Both the position numbers and the translations under genes were made by a program. Positions 46,155 to 57,909 of a DNA stretch of 64,000 bases are shown here, piece after piece. The notes under the pieces are model-generated. The model searched no databases. It was not told the origin of the DNA and was given only the letters and a program-made list of their open reading frames with translations. Source of the DNA: Nemertoderma westbladi (taxonomy: Eukaryota > Xenacoelomorpha > Nemertodermatida > Nemertodermatidae). How positions within the stretch are numbered: the stretch's first letter is position 1; the number at the start of each line of letters is the position of its first letter. The stretch covers positions 1-64,000 of the forward strand of contig JAUCBJ010008594.1 of the NCBI GenBank assembly GCA_032718475.1. Direction: 5' to 3'.

Positions 46155-46392
46155 AAGATGTTCGACGAAAGACAATAAACTCTGAACTGAGACTAATGAC
46201 TAATTATATACTACATTGGTTTATATTAGTACGCCTACTTTATACTGTATAAAGTACTTAACTCTATGCTCTACAGCTGTTGGGTCTTCAGCTGTGGCGA
46301 TATATTAACTTTTACTGTTAATGTACTTGCTTGACTTTTCGTATTATTATTATATTACATTTTCGTATATTTAAATTGATTTGATTTTAACA
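46155..46392 (+). repeat. Main part of the copia 5' LTR
   Basis: 238 bp matching 53,662-53,899 with about eight substitutions; contains tactttatactgtataaagt, a possible promoter region. The primer-binding site follows at 46,393. Confidence 0.9.
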
Positions 46393-46475
46393 TGGTAGCA
46401 GAGCGTGGTTAGAATGAGTAATGTAATTTTTTTTTGTAAATTGTGTGTAAATGTAATTATTTGAGTACTGGGGAC

Positions 46476-47365
46476 TATGTCTAGAACAAGTTCAATAAAG
46501 AATCCTCCTCGGGTTGATCCTGCGTTGGATGGATGATTACATATATTGGAAGAAAGAGCTGGCAATATGGGGTGTGTAACGGATATTCCGTCCCCAAAGC
46601 GAGCAGGGATGGTCGTGCTCAATTTAGTTGGGCGTGCTAAAGAAAGGGCTCTTAATCTAACTGCGAATGAAATGAAATGAATTAGAAACTCTTTTACAAC
46701 TATTAGATGAAGCATTTCAAACGCCAGCTGATGATAGGGCGTACTCAGCATACATGAAGTTTAAAGGAAATAGGCGGGAGTCACATACATCAATGAGAGA
46801 CTATGTTCTGCAATTTGAAAAGTTGTATGCGGAAATGAGACAATATGATATGACTCTCAGTGATGTAGTCGTAGCTTCTGAGTTGTTATACATTGCAAAT
46901 GTGGATGAGCGGGAAAAACGAATGATATTTGCATCATCGACATTGAAGTTCAATGATATACAATCGACGTTACTTCGAACTTATTCAGGGATGTCTTCAG
47001 CTACAGGATGTGATCGAGTAATTAAGACAGAAGAGGTATATGAGACGCAGAGCTTAGGCATGGATAATCATGGGAACAACCAAGGCTGTTTTTGGAATAG
47101 AAGACAAAATTGGGGGAGTCGTGGTAGATCGTTTCGTGGAGGTTATCAGCGTGGACGAGGTCGTCAGATTGGAAATAATTTCAATGAATATAGGAGGTCA
47201 GGACCAGGGCCATCAGCAGCATATCGATGGACTATATGCGATTCGTCCATGCATTGTTATCGTGATTGTCCACATAAGGAGCAACGTGGAGAACAACCAT
47301 CAGCATCATTCATGGTTATATCATCACATTCGTTGTGTCTGCATTTGGATGAGAAGGAATATTAA
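46476..47365 (+). pseudogene. Copia gag
   Basis: A start at 46,476 (MSRTSSIKNPPRVDP) runs into a TGA within 20 codons. The readable body is 46,754-47,365, with a UBN2-like capsid part (RDYVLQFEKLYAEMRQYDM, LSDVVVASELLYIANV), an Arg/Gly-rich stretch and a zinc knuckle. The knuckle's first Cys is replaced by Trp (W-x2-C-x4-H-x4-C in WTICDSSMHCYRDC). Frameshifts and the lost Cys make it inactive. Confidence 0.8.
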
Positions 47366-47377
47366 TTTTGCAAGGCT

Positions 47378-48405
47378 ATGTTCTGTACGATAATTCCCGT
47401 TTGGATTGCGGGTAAAAAACATACCTTAAAGGTAGAGATTATTGCAGGTGATCTACCATTACTGATTTCAGTTGAATCATTGAAGAAGATGGATGTAATC
47501 ATTGACTTTACGAACCATACAATGACTGTAAGAAATGACTTGGTACCTCTAAAGGAAATTCAGTCTGGACACTATACTATTGATTTGTTTAGTTCTAAGG
47601 TGAGTGAGCATGAATCAGCTCTAGTTGTTAACTTGAACAAGGAGTCAATACTAAAATTACGTAACCAATTCGGACATCCGACATGTGAAAAATTGGGTTC
47701 ATTGCTAACCAACAGTAGTGATCAGGCATTTGATAAAAATCATATTGTTGAAATTAGTGAAAATTGTGAAAGTTGTCAAATTTACAAACGAATGAAACCA
47801 AAACCGATAGTTACTCTACCAATGGCGAATGAATTTAATGAAATGCCATTGATCTAACCCAAATTAAAGACCAGCTGCGTGGTTCTTTTTGGGCAATTCA
47901 TATTATTGATATGTATACAAGTTACAGTATGGTTCTAAGAATAAAGGATAAGCAAAGCACAACAGTACAACATTGTATATTAGATAACTGGATGTCTTTA
48001 TTCGGTAATTCATGAGCCATATTGACTGATAACGGTGGAGAGTTTGCTGCGGCATCTTTCACAGAAATGTGTGATTATTTAAACATTGAACATCTGTCAA
48101 CAGTACCTTATTGCCCATTTTCTAATGGTGTTGTAGACAGACACAATGGTACAATAAAGGAGATATATTATAAGGTCAGTTTGAAAGAGAAAGATTTAAC
48201 TATTGATTCTATTATTCGCATGTCTTGCTTTGCTAAGAACAACAACCACAACAATTCTGGATCTTCTCCTTATCAATTAGTATTCGGTAAATACCCTAGA
48301 ATAAATTCAGCCATTAATGACGACTTAAGACCTCTAGAACCCGCACCTGTTGGGGCAACATTCGAAAAACATCTTAGATGTCTCAGGGAAACAAGAATAG
48401 CATAG
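47378..48405 (+). pseudogene. Copia protease remnant and integrase
   Basis: 47,378-47,857: end of protease (IIAGDLPLLISVESLKKMDV) and GAG-pre-integrase zinc-binding part (RNQFGHPTCEKL, CESCQIYKR). A stop at 47,857 and an in-frame TGA at 48,013 separate it from the integrase core at 48,022-48,405: second catalytic Asp in LTDNGGEF, and the region CPFSNGVVDRHNGTIKE, where Asp (VVD) stands at the position of the usual catalytic Glu. SSPYQLVFGKYP closes the core. Inactive. Confidence 0.85.
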
Positions 48406-48719
48406 ACACAGGTGTAAAACTCTGAACGAATTCGCAGAGCTTTGAGATGTAACACACGAGAAGCGGGCCAGAGGTTTATAGAAGGTGAGTCAGTATATTT
48501 TTGACATCGAAACAATCGCCAGTGGAGTGGTCCGGCGCGTGTTGTTAGCCAAGATGGAACTGAAGTGTTAGTAAAACATGGTAGTAGGTCATAGGTTACG
48601 CTGTCATCGAGATGAATTGAGGCGGAATAACAGTATAGATACTTATGACTCTAATGTTGAAATTCCAGGAAATATAGGACAAGAAAAACCTGAAACTGAA
48701 ATAATTTAGATAGAAAACA

Positions 48720-49240
48720 AAAGTGACATGTCAGATGATGATGAATCCGAAAATAGTGACGAATTACCAGATGTTGGTGGTAATGATGCTGATGATCTTG
48801 TACATGGGTTCAGCAGGAAAACCAACTGTTCAACCTGGGAATTTGGAATCATTAAGAAGATCGACACGTCATCGAAGTGAACTAGATAGATTTGTATCAA
48901 TGTTTGTTAAAGCAAATGAAGAGAAGGACTCAACAGAATTTGATATCCATTGAATCGAACCAAATATAAGGAATATAAATCAGGGGTTGACAATAATGCC
49001 TCTGAAGAAATAAATGGAGATGATATTAATGATAATTCTACTTCAACTGTGATTTCGACACGGTGGGTGTTGACATACAAAGGTGATGGGGAAGATAAGT
49101 ACCCTAAGGCACGTTTAGTAGCAAGGGGATTTGAGGATACGGATGATGTGTTAGGTTATGCCCCAACTGTTACTAAGTATTCAATGAGAATTGCGTTGTC
49201 AATTGCTAGTGACGATGAGTGGTCGGCAGTGTTATTGATT
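48720..49240 (+). pseudogene. Copia linker and reverse transcriptase, N-terminal part
   Basis: 48,723-48,953 is an acidic linker ending in RRSTRHRSELDRFV, the common copia RT lead-in. 48,950-49,240 contains STRWVLTYKGDGEDKYPKAR, then LVARGFEDTDDVLGYAPTV and the start of the palm. The frame is cut by the TTAA insertion at 49,245. The block 48,678-49,675 is copied, inverted, at 51,401-52,331. Confidence 0.85.
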
Positions 49241-49244
49241 TTAA

Positions 49245-50469
49245 GGCCCCGGTAGCGCTACATGGACATAATTTTTATATTGTCTTGTTAGAGCAACTTC
49301 TCATTGTCAGAAACGACCCTAACTTTGTATGAAGGTCAATGGAAGATTTGTAATTATGAATAAAAATAAAAAAATTCAAGTTTTTAAAAAATTTGGAAAA
49401 ATATTGACAAATATTGACAAATTTTTGGACAAAAATCCAAAAACCTTCAGCAGATTCAATCTTGAGTATTTTTCTTTCTAATATTTCAAATCGCTTCAAA
49501 AATGTATGCTCTTTCGATATCTCGAAGCAAAATTAATAAATAATTAATATTTAATATTATTTAATATTATAATTGATAAATAAATTAACAATTAATTAAA
49601 AATTAATTAACAATTGTCATTTTGGTGCTGTTTTTTGTTTTGTTTATTGTTTAATTTTGACAAATTAAAAATTATAAATATTTTATTCAATTTTGGCCAT
49701 TTATTTCCATATTGGAATGAAACGATCAGAATTTGAGATCGAGATATGTGAAGAGAGCACATCAGAGAACCTCTCTGAGCAAACTTTTTGAAAATTTATT
49801 GAAAATTTAATTATCTGAAGCTTTTTTTAGGCCAGAAAATACCATTCCGAGATAATTGCGTTTAAAATTTGAACCTTCCCGCGCAAAAATTGTCTGTTAA
49901 TATGTGAGAAAGTCTGTCAATATAATTATATCTATCAACAAGAAAGCATAAAACCATGCTAAGAATTTTGCTATGGGGTTTTCCTGGTCGCTGATTTCAT
50001 TTCTGAGGTCAGTTTTCAATTTTAATGAAATCTAGTTTGTCTGTATGTCTGTCTGTCGGTCTTTCTGACCATCCGACTTATCTGTCTGTCAAATATTAGA
50101 AAAAGGCACAGCATTGAGCTAAAAGTTTAGCTATAAAGGTCGCAGAATTAATTTCCAGTGTCAATTTTAACATTTGATGACTTCCAAATTGTCTGTTTGG
50201 CTGTCAGACTGTCGGTTATATTTTGACGGACAGACTGACAGGCATACAGACAGAACCGACGAGGCCTTTAGACAGATCGTATGTTTTTTATTGACGGACA
50301 GACATACTGACGGACAAACCGACAGTAAAACGGACAGACAGCAATATCTCGAGAAGTAGTACAGAACTTGCTAAACGGTTTTCAAATTTGGAATCTTGAT
50401 AAAAATCTGCTCTAGATGAAATTAAAAAAATGTTTTGCAAAAAATTATTGAAGTAGAGCTACCGGGGCC
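49245..50469. mobile_element. TTAA-target DNA transposon, non-autonomous, 1225 bp
   Basis: Terminal inverted repeats GGCCCCGGTAGCGCTAC and (complement of the right end) GGCCCCGGTAGCTCTAC match at 16 of 17 positions. Both sides are TTAA (49,241-49,244 and 50,470-50,473); reading across the excised site rejoins the copia RT sequence. The interior has ctgtctgtcggtctttctg runs mirrored by gacagac runs, and a right-end block (tctcgagaagtag ... ctagatgaaat) shared with 13,850-13,925. No ORF with motifs. TTAA duplication is piggyBac-like, but the termini are not those of known piggyBac elements. Confidence 0.85.
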
Positions 50470-50521
50470 TTAAGACAGCCTTTTGCAGGGACATCAGATA
50501 CAACGAGATGTTTACTTTTAA
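50470..50521 (+). pseudogene. 52-bp islet of copia RT between the two TTAA elements
   Basis: The stretch gacagccttttgcaggg acatc onward matches the copia RT region that normally follows the palm Asp, with single-base deletions in T-runs. It proves that the two flanking TTAA elements entered the same copia copy at sites 48 bp apart. Confidence 0.8.
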
Positions 50522-52573
50522 GGGGAGGGGGGGGGGAGGTTCACCCCCCCCCCTTTTTTTCATCATTTTTTTAAATGTGATTTCCGATGTGAAATTTTAT
50601 GGTAATTCCGAATCTGAAATCAGTTTTTCGATAAAGTATTTTGTTCTCGAGTTATGGCAACTTTTGTAATTTTCACCCAAAATTTAAAATTTTTATATTT
50701 TGGTGCAGCACCACATTTGACACCAAAAAAGACCATAAATGTTTTAAATATCCCCAAATATTTTGCCATTTTCGGAATCAGCGCCTAAAATTAGCCTATA
50801 GGTATCAAAACCACAAAAGTAGATTATATTTGAAAAATTTAAAAAATTTTCACTTTTGGTGCATGTTTGTTTGGTCAGTTGTAATCAGGATGAAATTTAA
50901 ATGTCATTTTTCTCGCATTGGCTTTTTTGTGACGCTTTCTCTATCTACTTTTTAACTACTCAACGAATTTTTGTTCTGTTTGCAGAATTATGTAGAGGAA
51001 TATTCCCCGCAAAAATTGTATTAGACAGAATTTTGAAATTTTGTTTAAAAAAAACGTTATAGCATTTTTCGTTTAAAAAATACCGAAAAATCGAAAAAAT
51101 CGAATATTTAGCGATTTTTTACACAAAAAATGCTATAACTTTTTTTTGAAAAAAAATTTCAAAATTCTGTCTATTCAATTTTTGCAGCGAATATTCCTCT
51201 ACATAATGAATGAACAAACAGAATGAAAATCCGTTGAGTAGTTAAAAAGTAGATAGAGAAAATGTCCCAAAAAAAGCCAATGCGAGAAAAATGATATTTA
51301 AATTTCATCCTTATTACAACTGACCAAACATGCACCAAAAGTGAAAATTTTTTCAAATTTTTCAAATATAATCTCTACTTTTGTGGTTTTGATAATTTTG
51401 ATAATTTTTAATTTGTCAAAATTAAACAATATACAAAACAAAAAAAAAACAGCACCAAAATGACAATTGTTAATTAATTTTCGGAATTTTGCTTCGAGAT
51501 ATCGAAAGAGCAAACATTTTTAAGCGATTTGAAATATTAGAAAGGAAAATACTCAAGATTGAATCGGCTGAAGGTTTTTGGATTTTTGTCCAAAAATTTG
51601 TCAATATTTTTCCAAATTTTTGAAAAACGTGAATTTTTTTATATTTATTCATAATTACAAATCTTCCATTGACCTTCATACAAAGTTAGGGTCGTTTCTG
51701 ACAACGAGAAGTTGCTCTAACAAGACAATATAAAAATTATGTCCATGTAGCGCTACCGGGGCCTTAAAATCAATAACACTGCCGACCACTCATCGTCACT
51801 AGCAATTGACAACGCAATTCTCATTGAATACTTAGTAACAGTTGGGGCATAACCTAACACATCATCCGTATCCTCAAATCCCCTTGCTACTAAACGTGCC
51901 TTAGGGTACTTATCTTCCCCATCACCTTTGTATGTCAACACCCACCGTGTCGAAATCACAGTAGAAGTAGAATTATCATTAATATCATCTCCATTTATTT
52001 CTTCAGAGGCATTATTGTCAACCCCTGATTTATATTCCTTATATTTGGTTCGATTCAATGGATATCAAATTCTGTTGAGTCCTTCTCTTCCTTTGCTTTA
52101 ACAAACATCGATACAAATCTATCTGGTTCACTTCGCTGGCGTGTCGATCTTCTTAATGATTCCAAATTCCCAGGTTGAACAGTTGGTTTTCCTGCTGAAC
52201 CCATGTACAAGATCATCAGCATCATTACCACCAACATCTGGTAATTCGTCACTATTTTCGGATTCATCATCATCTGACATGTCACTTTTGTTTTCTATCT
52301 AAATTATTTCAGTTTCAGGTTTTTCTTGTCAGCGTCATATTTTCAGCGCTGATTCCGAAAATGGCAAAATATTTTACATTTATGGATGTTTCATGGTCTT
52401 TTTTGGTGTCAAATGTGGTGCTGCACCATAATTAAAAAATTTCCAATTTTGTGTAAAAATTACAAAAGTTGCCATAACTCGAGAACAAAATACCCTATCG
52501 AAAAACTGATTTCAGATTCGGAATCACCATAACATTTTACATCGGAAAACACATTAAAAAAAAGAAGATCCCC
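50522..52573. mobile_element. Second TTAA-target element, foldback type, 2052 bp
   Basis: Flanked by TTAA (50,518-50,521 and 52,574-52,577); after it the copia frame resumes with PPKDVLLTYGVKTLW. The left arm 50,522-50,795 is mirrored at 52,340-52,573 (for example ctcgagttatggcaactttt versus its complement at 52,468). Inner parts 50,815-51,075 and 51,100-51,395 are mirrored with each other. The left end carries a G-run followed by a C-run (50,522-50,553), like the terminus at 13,955-13,999. The right arm is interrupted at 51,401-52,331 by an inverted copy of neighbouring DNA. Confidence 0.8.
51401..52331 (-). repeat. Inverted copy of 48,678-49,675 lodged in the foldback arm
   Basis: Minus-strand reading reproduces copia RT residues (101 residues identical, and 73 of 76 in the preceding frame), then the TTAA junction and the first about 430 bp of the element at 49,245. 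It lacks a short AT-rich stretch of about 60 bp. The high identity shows a recent duplication. Confidence 0.9.
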
Positions 52574-52577
52574 TTAA

Positions 52578-53685
52578 TCCCTCCAAAAGATGTCCTACTG
52601 ACGTATGGTGTTAAAACATTATGGAAATTACGAAAATGTGTTTACGGTTAAACAGAAGATTCGAGACAATGGTATGGAAAGGTTAAGGAAGAAATAGAGA
52701 AACTTGGCGGTATAATGTCTAAAATGGATAATGCATTATTTATATTCAAAAGTAGTGATGATGAAGTAGTGGGTGTTATTGGACTCCATGTTGATGATGT
52801 TTTATTAGCTGGAAATTCATCTATAGTTAATAAGATTGTAAAAACGTTGGACTCGATATTCAAAATAGGAAAGATTAAGAAGGTCAATAGCGAATGGGTA
52901 GAATTTCTAGGTCTTCAGATTCGGAAAAGAGATTCGCGATTTGAAATTTTACAGGCGAAATATGTGGATCAACTAGAGTGTCTGGATGTTAGTGACAGAG
53001 TTCGAATTGGTTGTGAGTCAGAAACTGCAAGGACGGCAGTTGGTAAACTTATGTGGCTTTGCACAACAAGTCATATCATTCTCTGTGAGTCGATTGGCAA
53101 CATGTACTACATAGTTAAGCTACGCTCTCTGATTTAAACAAACTTAACAAATTGATTCGCACAGTGAAATCTCAACCATTTGTACTTCCATTCTTAAGAG
53201 ATATGTCCGATTGTATAACAGTGTATGTTGATGCATCCTTTGGTAATCCATCTTGGGGTGGATATATTCTAATCTGGGGTAGAGCTGTTATTGGGTGGAA
53301 ATCGTATAGACTAAAACGCGTCACTAGAAGTGCTCTTGCTGCTGAGGCTATATCTATGGTCGATGCTGTTGACGAGGCTGTCTATCTCAGGAGTTTGATA
53401 TCGGAATTTACTCCTGCAACTTGTAAGAGAACTAGCATAAAACGAATTACTGATAATCGGTGTCTCTTCAATTGTATTAACAATGGATCCCTTTATTCGG
53501 AGAAGAGATTACAACTGGATCTAGAATGTGTTAGGGGAGTGATAAACGAGGAAATGAATCTTGGAAATGATCGACCCATCGAGTGGGTATCCACCGTTGA
53601 TTTGTTGGCGGATCCTTTGACAAAAGAGAAGACGGGGAATGTTATGATTAACTCATTAAACAAGATGTTCGTCGAAAGACAATAA
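52578..53685 (+). pseudogene. Copia reverse transcriptase C-terminal part and RNase H
   Basis: Continues RT with TLWKLRKCVYGL, MDNALFIFKS and the catalytic GLHVDDVLLAGN (52,779-52,815), then the RT thumb. After a frame change near 53,130 comes RNase H with ITVYVDASFGNPSWGGYI, ALAAEAISMVDAVDEAVYLR and ITDNRCLFNCI. The last 15 codons lie inside the 3' LTR (ending at 53,685). Broken by the frameshift and missing the residues displaced by the TTAA insertions. Confidence 0.9.
53622..53639 (+). promoter_or_regulatory. Copia polypurine tract
   Basis: aaaagagaagacggggaa immediately precedes the TG of the 3' LTR and fixes the LTR start at 53,640. Confidence 0.75.
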
Positions 53686-53899
53686 ATTCCGAACTGAGGC
53701 TAATGACTAATTATATACTACATTGGTTTAAATTAGTAGGCCTACTTTATACTGTATAAAGTACTTAACTCTTTGCTCTACAGCTGTTGGGTCTTCAGCT
53801 GTGGCGATATATTAACTTTTACTGTTAATGTACTTGCTTGACTTTTCGTATTATTATTATATAACATTTTCGTATATTTAAATTGATTTGATTTTAACA
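53640..53899 (+). repeat. Copia 3' LTR, 260 bp
   Basis: TG...CA ends; its first 22 bp and last 238 bp match the two pieces of the 5' LTR. Followed by TAAAC. Confidence 0.9.
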
Positions 53900-54148
53900 T
53901 AAACAGACCCAGGGGGGGCGAGCCTGGAAAGCTGGCCCCAAGAAGATAATTCCACCCCACATCCAATACTAGATTGGATTCCAGCGGAATTGGAGCGCAC
54001 TAGAGGTTGATGCTATCTTCTCACCGGGAAGATAGCATGGTGGGAGTGTTAGCGGATCCAATTCGCTGCACTACCTAGCGGAAAGTGGGGAAAGTGGCGA
54101 TTTACCAATTACGGTTGGCTAGGTGACATTACAAATATAATGTCACCT

Positions 54149-54171
54149 ACCAAGGGGGGGGGGGGGGGGGG
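54149..54171. repeat. Poly-G tract in the BEL LTR
   Basis: About 20 G after ctaccaag, directly after the hairpin gtgacattacaaatataatg with tcac. Confidence 0.85.
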
Positions 54172-54357
54172 GAGAAAGCTAGCACGTGCACACAGAGGTT
54201 AGGGATTTCCAGAGAGCAAGAACAGAGTAGCCAATGGTGGGGCAGATTACCATCTGATTAATGCGCATCCATTGGCCAGGCCAAATAGTAGGTAGCAACA
54301 TTCCATATGTGTTAGTAATATAACCGTTGTCTTTATTACCTGTCATTTAGTTGGTTT

Positions 54358-54620
54358 GAATGGGAGAATCTTTTTAGGCTCGTTAAGCCAAGGAATGCCT
54401 GTTCACCACCATGGGTGATCTTCCACAGTAAACCCTTCCACTCAGTTTCCCAAGTTGCCTTGGTTCCCATTTATCGACCACTGAAGGATGAAAGCCGGGG
54501 TTGGGCTAGGCTGCAGCATTTAAAGCACTGTGCCCAAACAGTGCTGCCCCATCTAGGGTTCGAACCCGGGCTCCCTAATCGGAAGCACAGTAATGTCACC
54601 ACTAGACCAAGCTGCTGCTG
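54358..54620 (-). mobile_element. tRNA-derived SINE, 263 bp
   Basis: On the minus strand it starts with a tRNA-like head holding an A box (tggtctagtgg) and a perfect B box (gggttcgaaccc), followed by a body (ctgcagcctagcccaacccc). It is flanked by a 13-bp duplication ATTTAGTTGGTTT (54,345-54,357 and 54,621-54,633), the mark of LINE-mediated insertion. It lies within the BEL LTR, so it is younger than that insertion. Confidence 0.85.
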
Positions 54621-54880
54621 ATTTAGTTGGTTTATACCGAGTGTGGAAGCAAGACGGTTTAGACCGTCGTCATTAAACGTGCTATTATTGTGTTCTGATT
54701 GTGCTATTATTGTATTCTGACATTACGAACAACTGCCACTAAAAACTCAGTTATTCTTTCGGCCTCCGGCCTTTCAGATACCACAAGCCTTTCAGCAGCC
54801 AGCGGACGCGGCGACGCGTACATTCCAACACACACACACTCCGGTCGGGATTCCCTCGCCAACGCATGGATCCCGTCACA

Positions 54881-57800
54881 AGAGAAGTATACTAGAAACG
54901 GGCATAGCGGCCCGTGAAGCAAGTCGTACGAGACAGTACGAGTCAAGTAAAAACGTTTTGTTCTGCCTGATAAATTATTATGTTGTAATCATCAAATGAA
55001 TTATAACAGCTGTTGTGATTATAGAAGATAGAGAGCGGTTTGCGAAATGATTATTTTCATATTTGATTATTTTATTTGATTATTTTATTTGATTATTTTA
55101 TTTGATTATTTTATTTGATTATTTTATTTTATTTGATTATTTTATTTTATTATTTTATTTGATTATTTTATTTTATTATTTTATTTGATTATTTTATTTG
55201 GGCCTATTCAATATAGCATTCATTTACTAGTCACGCTATCTCAGATAGTAAACAAACATCAACTGTAAGTTTGTAATGTATGACCCCATCAGCTGATAGC
55301 TCTTCCCAGTGAATCCTATGGGAATATCTACTACCCATTGTGCTGTGTTATGTGGCTGGCCAGCTGATTGAATTTTACTTAGACAGAATACTTATGTTCA
55401 CTAGCTGGTACTAAGTGTACTGAAATGTATTTACTCTGATATAATAATAATATAATTGTTTTATTTAGAAACCTTTTAGGAGGATGAGGTTAATGACTTA
55501 ATCTTGGCAAACATTAAATACTGTATATGATTCAGTCAACCCAGAGCCTAGTAAATTAGTTTTAATTTACATACTGTGCCGTTATGCTGAATGATCAATT
55601 GAGCAATTGTGTAAGTTAATTCTGCTATAAATATGGTAATTGAAATCTGATAACATCTGGATAAACATCTCCCAGTCACTCAACCCTCACATGTGTAGAT
55701 ACTTACTGTACGTACAGTACAGTACATTCCCTGCATAATAAGACTTGACATTGCAAGATTTTTCCATACCCAGTATAGGCCTAATACCAGTATAATGCAT
55801 TTTTAAAATAAATGGAGATTAACTTCTCAATCAACCCAGAGGGAATCTGTCTTTGTGTTACTATATTGCTCCGTTCAAAAAGTTGAATGAATTTTAGCAA
55901 TAATAATTATATTAGGTTACTTACAACTGCTAGAATCGAATTTAGCGAAATCCATTACTGTAGGTTACTGTTGATAGCGGAGATGCTGAATTATTTGTTA
56001 CTGGACTTTGTTACTGTGAGAAAAAAAGGTACTGACTACTTGTTCGCGCTTTTAGACCTTTAACAGTTTAACCTGCTAATTTAAGTGTCTCCTTAAATCG
56101 ACTATTGCCCTTGCCAATTGACATCAGTTGAAACCAGTCTATGCGCGGCGTATGACCCAAAGTGTGGAAAACTGGATTCCGGTTCTAGAGAAAGTTATTT
56201 CAGTGTAGGCTACTTTGTACTATTCGATTGATCGCTACTATATAATCTCCGGCAATTATATTTACTTTCGGGGAAATATAAACAGTTCCTTTGGGACGAG
56301 GCGCTTTAAGTATCAAGCAGAGTTATGACTTACACTAATCACAACTGGAGGCTATAGTGTATCGCAAATAGCGCATTCTTTAGGAATGCTTTATTAACCT
56401 TCACACGACTTCACACTAATTCACACTAATACACACTGATTTGCCGACTGTCACTGATTTTGATCATATATAATCATCTAATAATCATATATAATATAAT
56501 GATATATACATAATATAATGATATACATAATGATATATATACATAATATGATCATATAATATAATTGCAACTGACATACGTATGGATTATGAAATAGCAT
56601 TTAATTCACACAAAAACCACTATAATTTGAGTCGCAATTGCTATTGGTACACCCTTCTGCTTAGCTCAGTAATTAAGAAAGTTGAGGGGTTTACGATTAT
56701 TTATCAGTATTCTCCAAATATAACATCCATTTATATAAACAGCAATTAACAAAAATATAAAACAGTATTAAAATTTATTTTTGATCAAACCTGTTGTCTC
56801 CTGAGCTAGAAAATCAGGATATAAATTTATTATATTTGACCGTTTTGCATGCTGTATCTCTCCGTACACAGTGTATATAATATAGTAGACCTACAATTCA
56901 ATTATAATTAACATAATAAAAATAAACCCGCCTCTACATCGATTAATTAACTCATACCAGGGGAGTGCAGAGCCCTGAATATACAGTATCATTATTATTT
57001 ATTCTATTGGTCTTTGATTAACGTACAGTACAGTAGGCACTTTATGATACAGACGTGCTATCCCTGTTTTTTGCGCAGCTCCGCTTTGCAAATATGAAAC
57101 AATTGTTTAACGGGTGAAAGTGCCTTGTAAAGAAGGCATATATTTCAAAGGGTGAGGGTATATAGACCCAATGCATGCATAGTAATCATATATCATGCAC
57201 ATGAATAGCATGTATAGAAATATATAAACTGCACATCAATATTTAGAGATCAATAACCGAACCGTTAAACATCATTAAATAATTTACACTCAACCTTTAT
57301 TACATTTTATGGAGGAAGAAAGGGGAGGTTGGTGGGTTAAAAAATTCTGAATTCATCCGAAGGTTTGTAAGTTATCGGCTGTCAAGAAAGCCGAATAGAT
57401 TGCTGCATAACCTTTGTTTGTTTGATTTATACTGTATCAGTATAAGCAGTGACGGATAAGACTTGCTTTCCATTACACCACCTTGCGCGGCTTCTATATT
57501 AATTTATATTCTACCCCGAGCGGATGCTCACGTTGTATCACAAAGTACATTGGGCTCAATATTCTACAATATCACCCAATAAATATATTTTATTGTACAT
57601 TAGATCTCTTTTAGCACTGCTAGTGTTTGTTCATGTAGGGCCTACTTATTGTTTTACCAGGAAGCTATCGATTTCTAATACAGGTAGTAGCTATAGATTT
57701 TATACAAAATTCAAAAATATAATATAGTTTCAAATAATATTGTTGCAAAATTAATCTGTTTATAATAAATAGTCAAAATACTGTTCCTGCGCAGTTGACC

Positions 57801-57909
57801 AGTATAGTTAACGCTTTTACATTATTAATATTATTATATTATATTAAAGCTTTTCGATGTACATTTTGTCTGTAAGGACTTTATCTTTCGGCAATTTCTT
57901 TCCTTTTCA
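54881..57909. other. Intergenic, no gene recognised
   Basis: AT-rich DNA with a gattattttattt microsatellite at about 55,063-55,200 and a TA-rich atataatgatatacata stretch at 56,465-56,570. No domain-bearing ORF. Confidence 0.5.

Larger units (their letters stand above)
43103..53899 (+). mobile_element. Ty1/copia element inserted in the BEL 3' region, carrying three nested insertions
   Basis: The 3' LTR (53,640-53,899, 260 bp) begins tgttatgattaactcatt and ends gattttaaca. The 5' LTR has the same ends but is split: 22 bp at 43,103-43,124 and 238 bp at 46,155-46,392. A primer-binding site, tggtagcagagcg, resembling initiator tRNA-Met, follows at 46,393. The purine tract aaaagagaagacggggaa precedes the 3' LTR. 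Flanks are AAAAC (43,098-43,102) and TAAAC (53,900-53,904), an imperfect 5-bp duplication. Subtracting the three insertions leaves about 4.5 kb, normal for copia. The two LTRs differ at about 8 of 238 comparable positions. Confidence 0.9.
53900..54880 (+). mobile_element. Remainder of the BEL/Pao element: 3' end and 3' LTR
   Basis: 53,905-54,046 corresponds to the pre-LTR segment of the gag-only element (agcctggaaagc, ccaccccacatccaatac, and the hairpin gatgctatcttctcaccggg, complement of 14,803-14,832). The purine tract ggtgggag precedes the LTR, which starts tgttagcgg at 54,047 and ends ggatcccgtcaca at 54,880, the same ends as the 14-20 kb LTRs. It is 834 bp long because it contains a SINE; without it about 558 bp. 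Confidence 0.85.

Noticed and set aside
46154-46158. Copia target duplication at 46,154-46,158 (caaga)
   Set aside because: The same bases precede the corresponding point in the 3' LTR, so they are LTR sequence; the true 5' boundary is 43,103.
50174-50359. Small frame rich in DRTD/TDRHTDGQTD
   Set aside because: Product of the gacagac microsatellite inside a TTAA element; no coding evidence.
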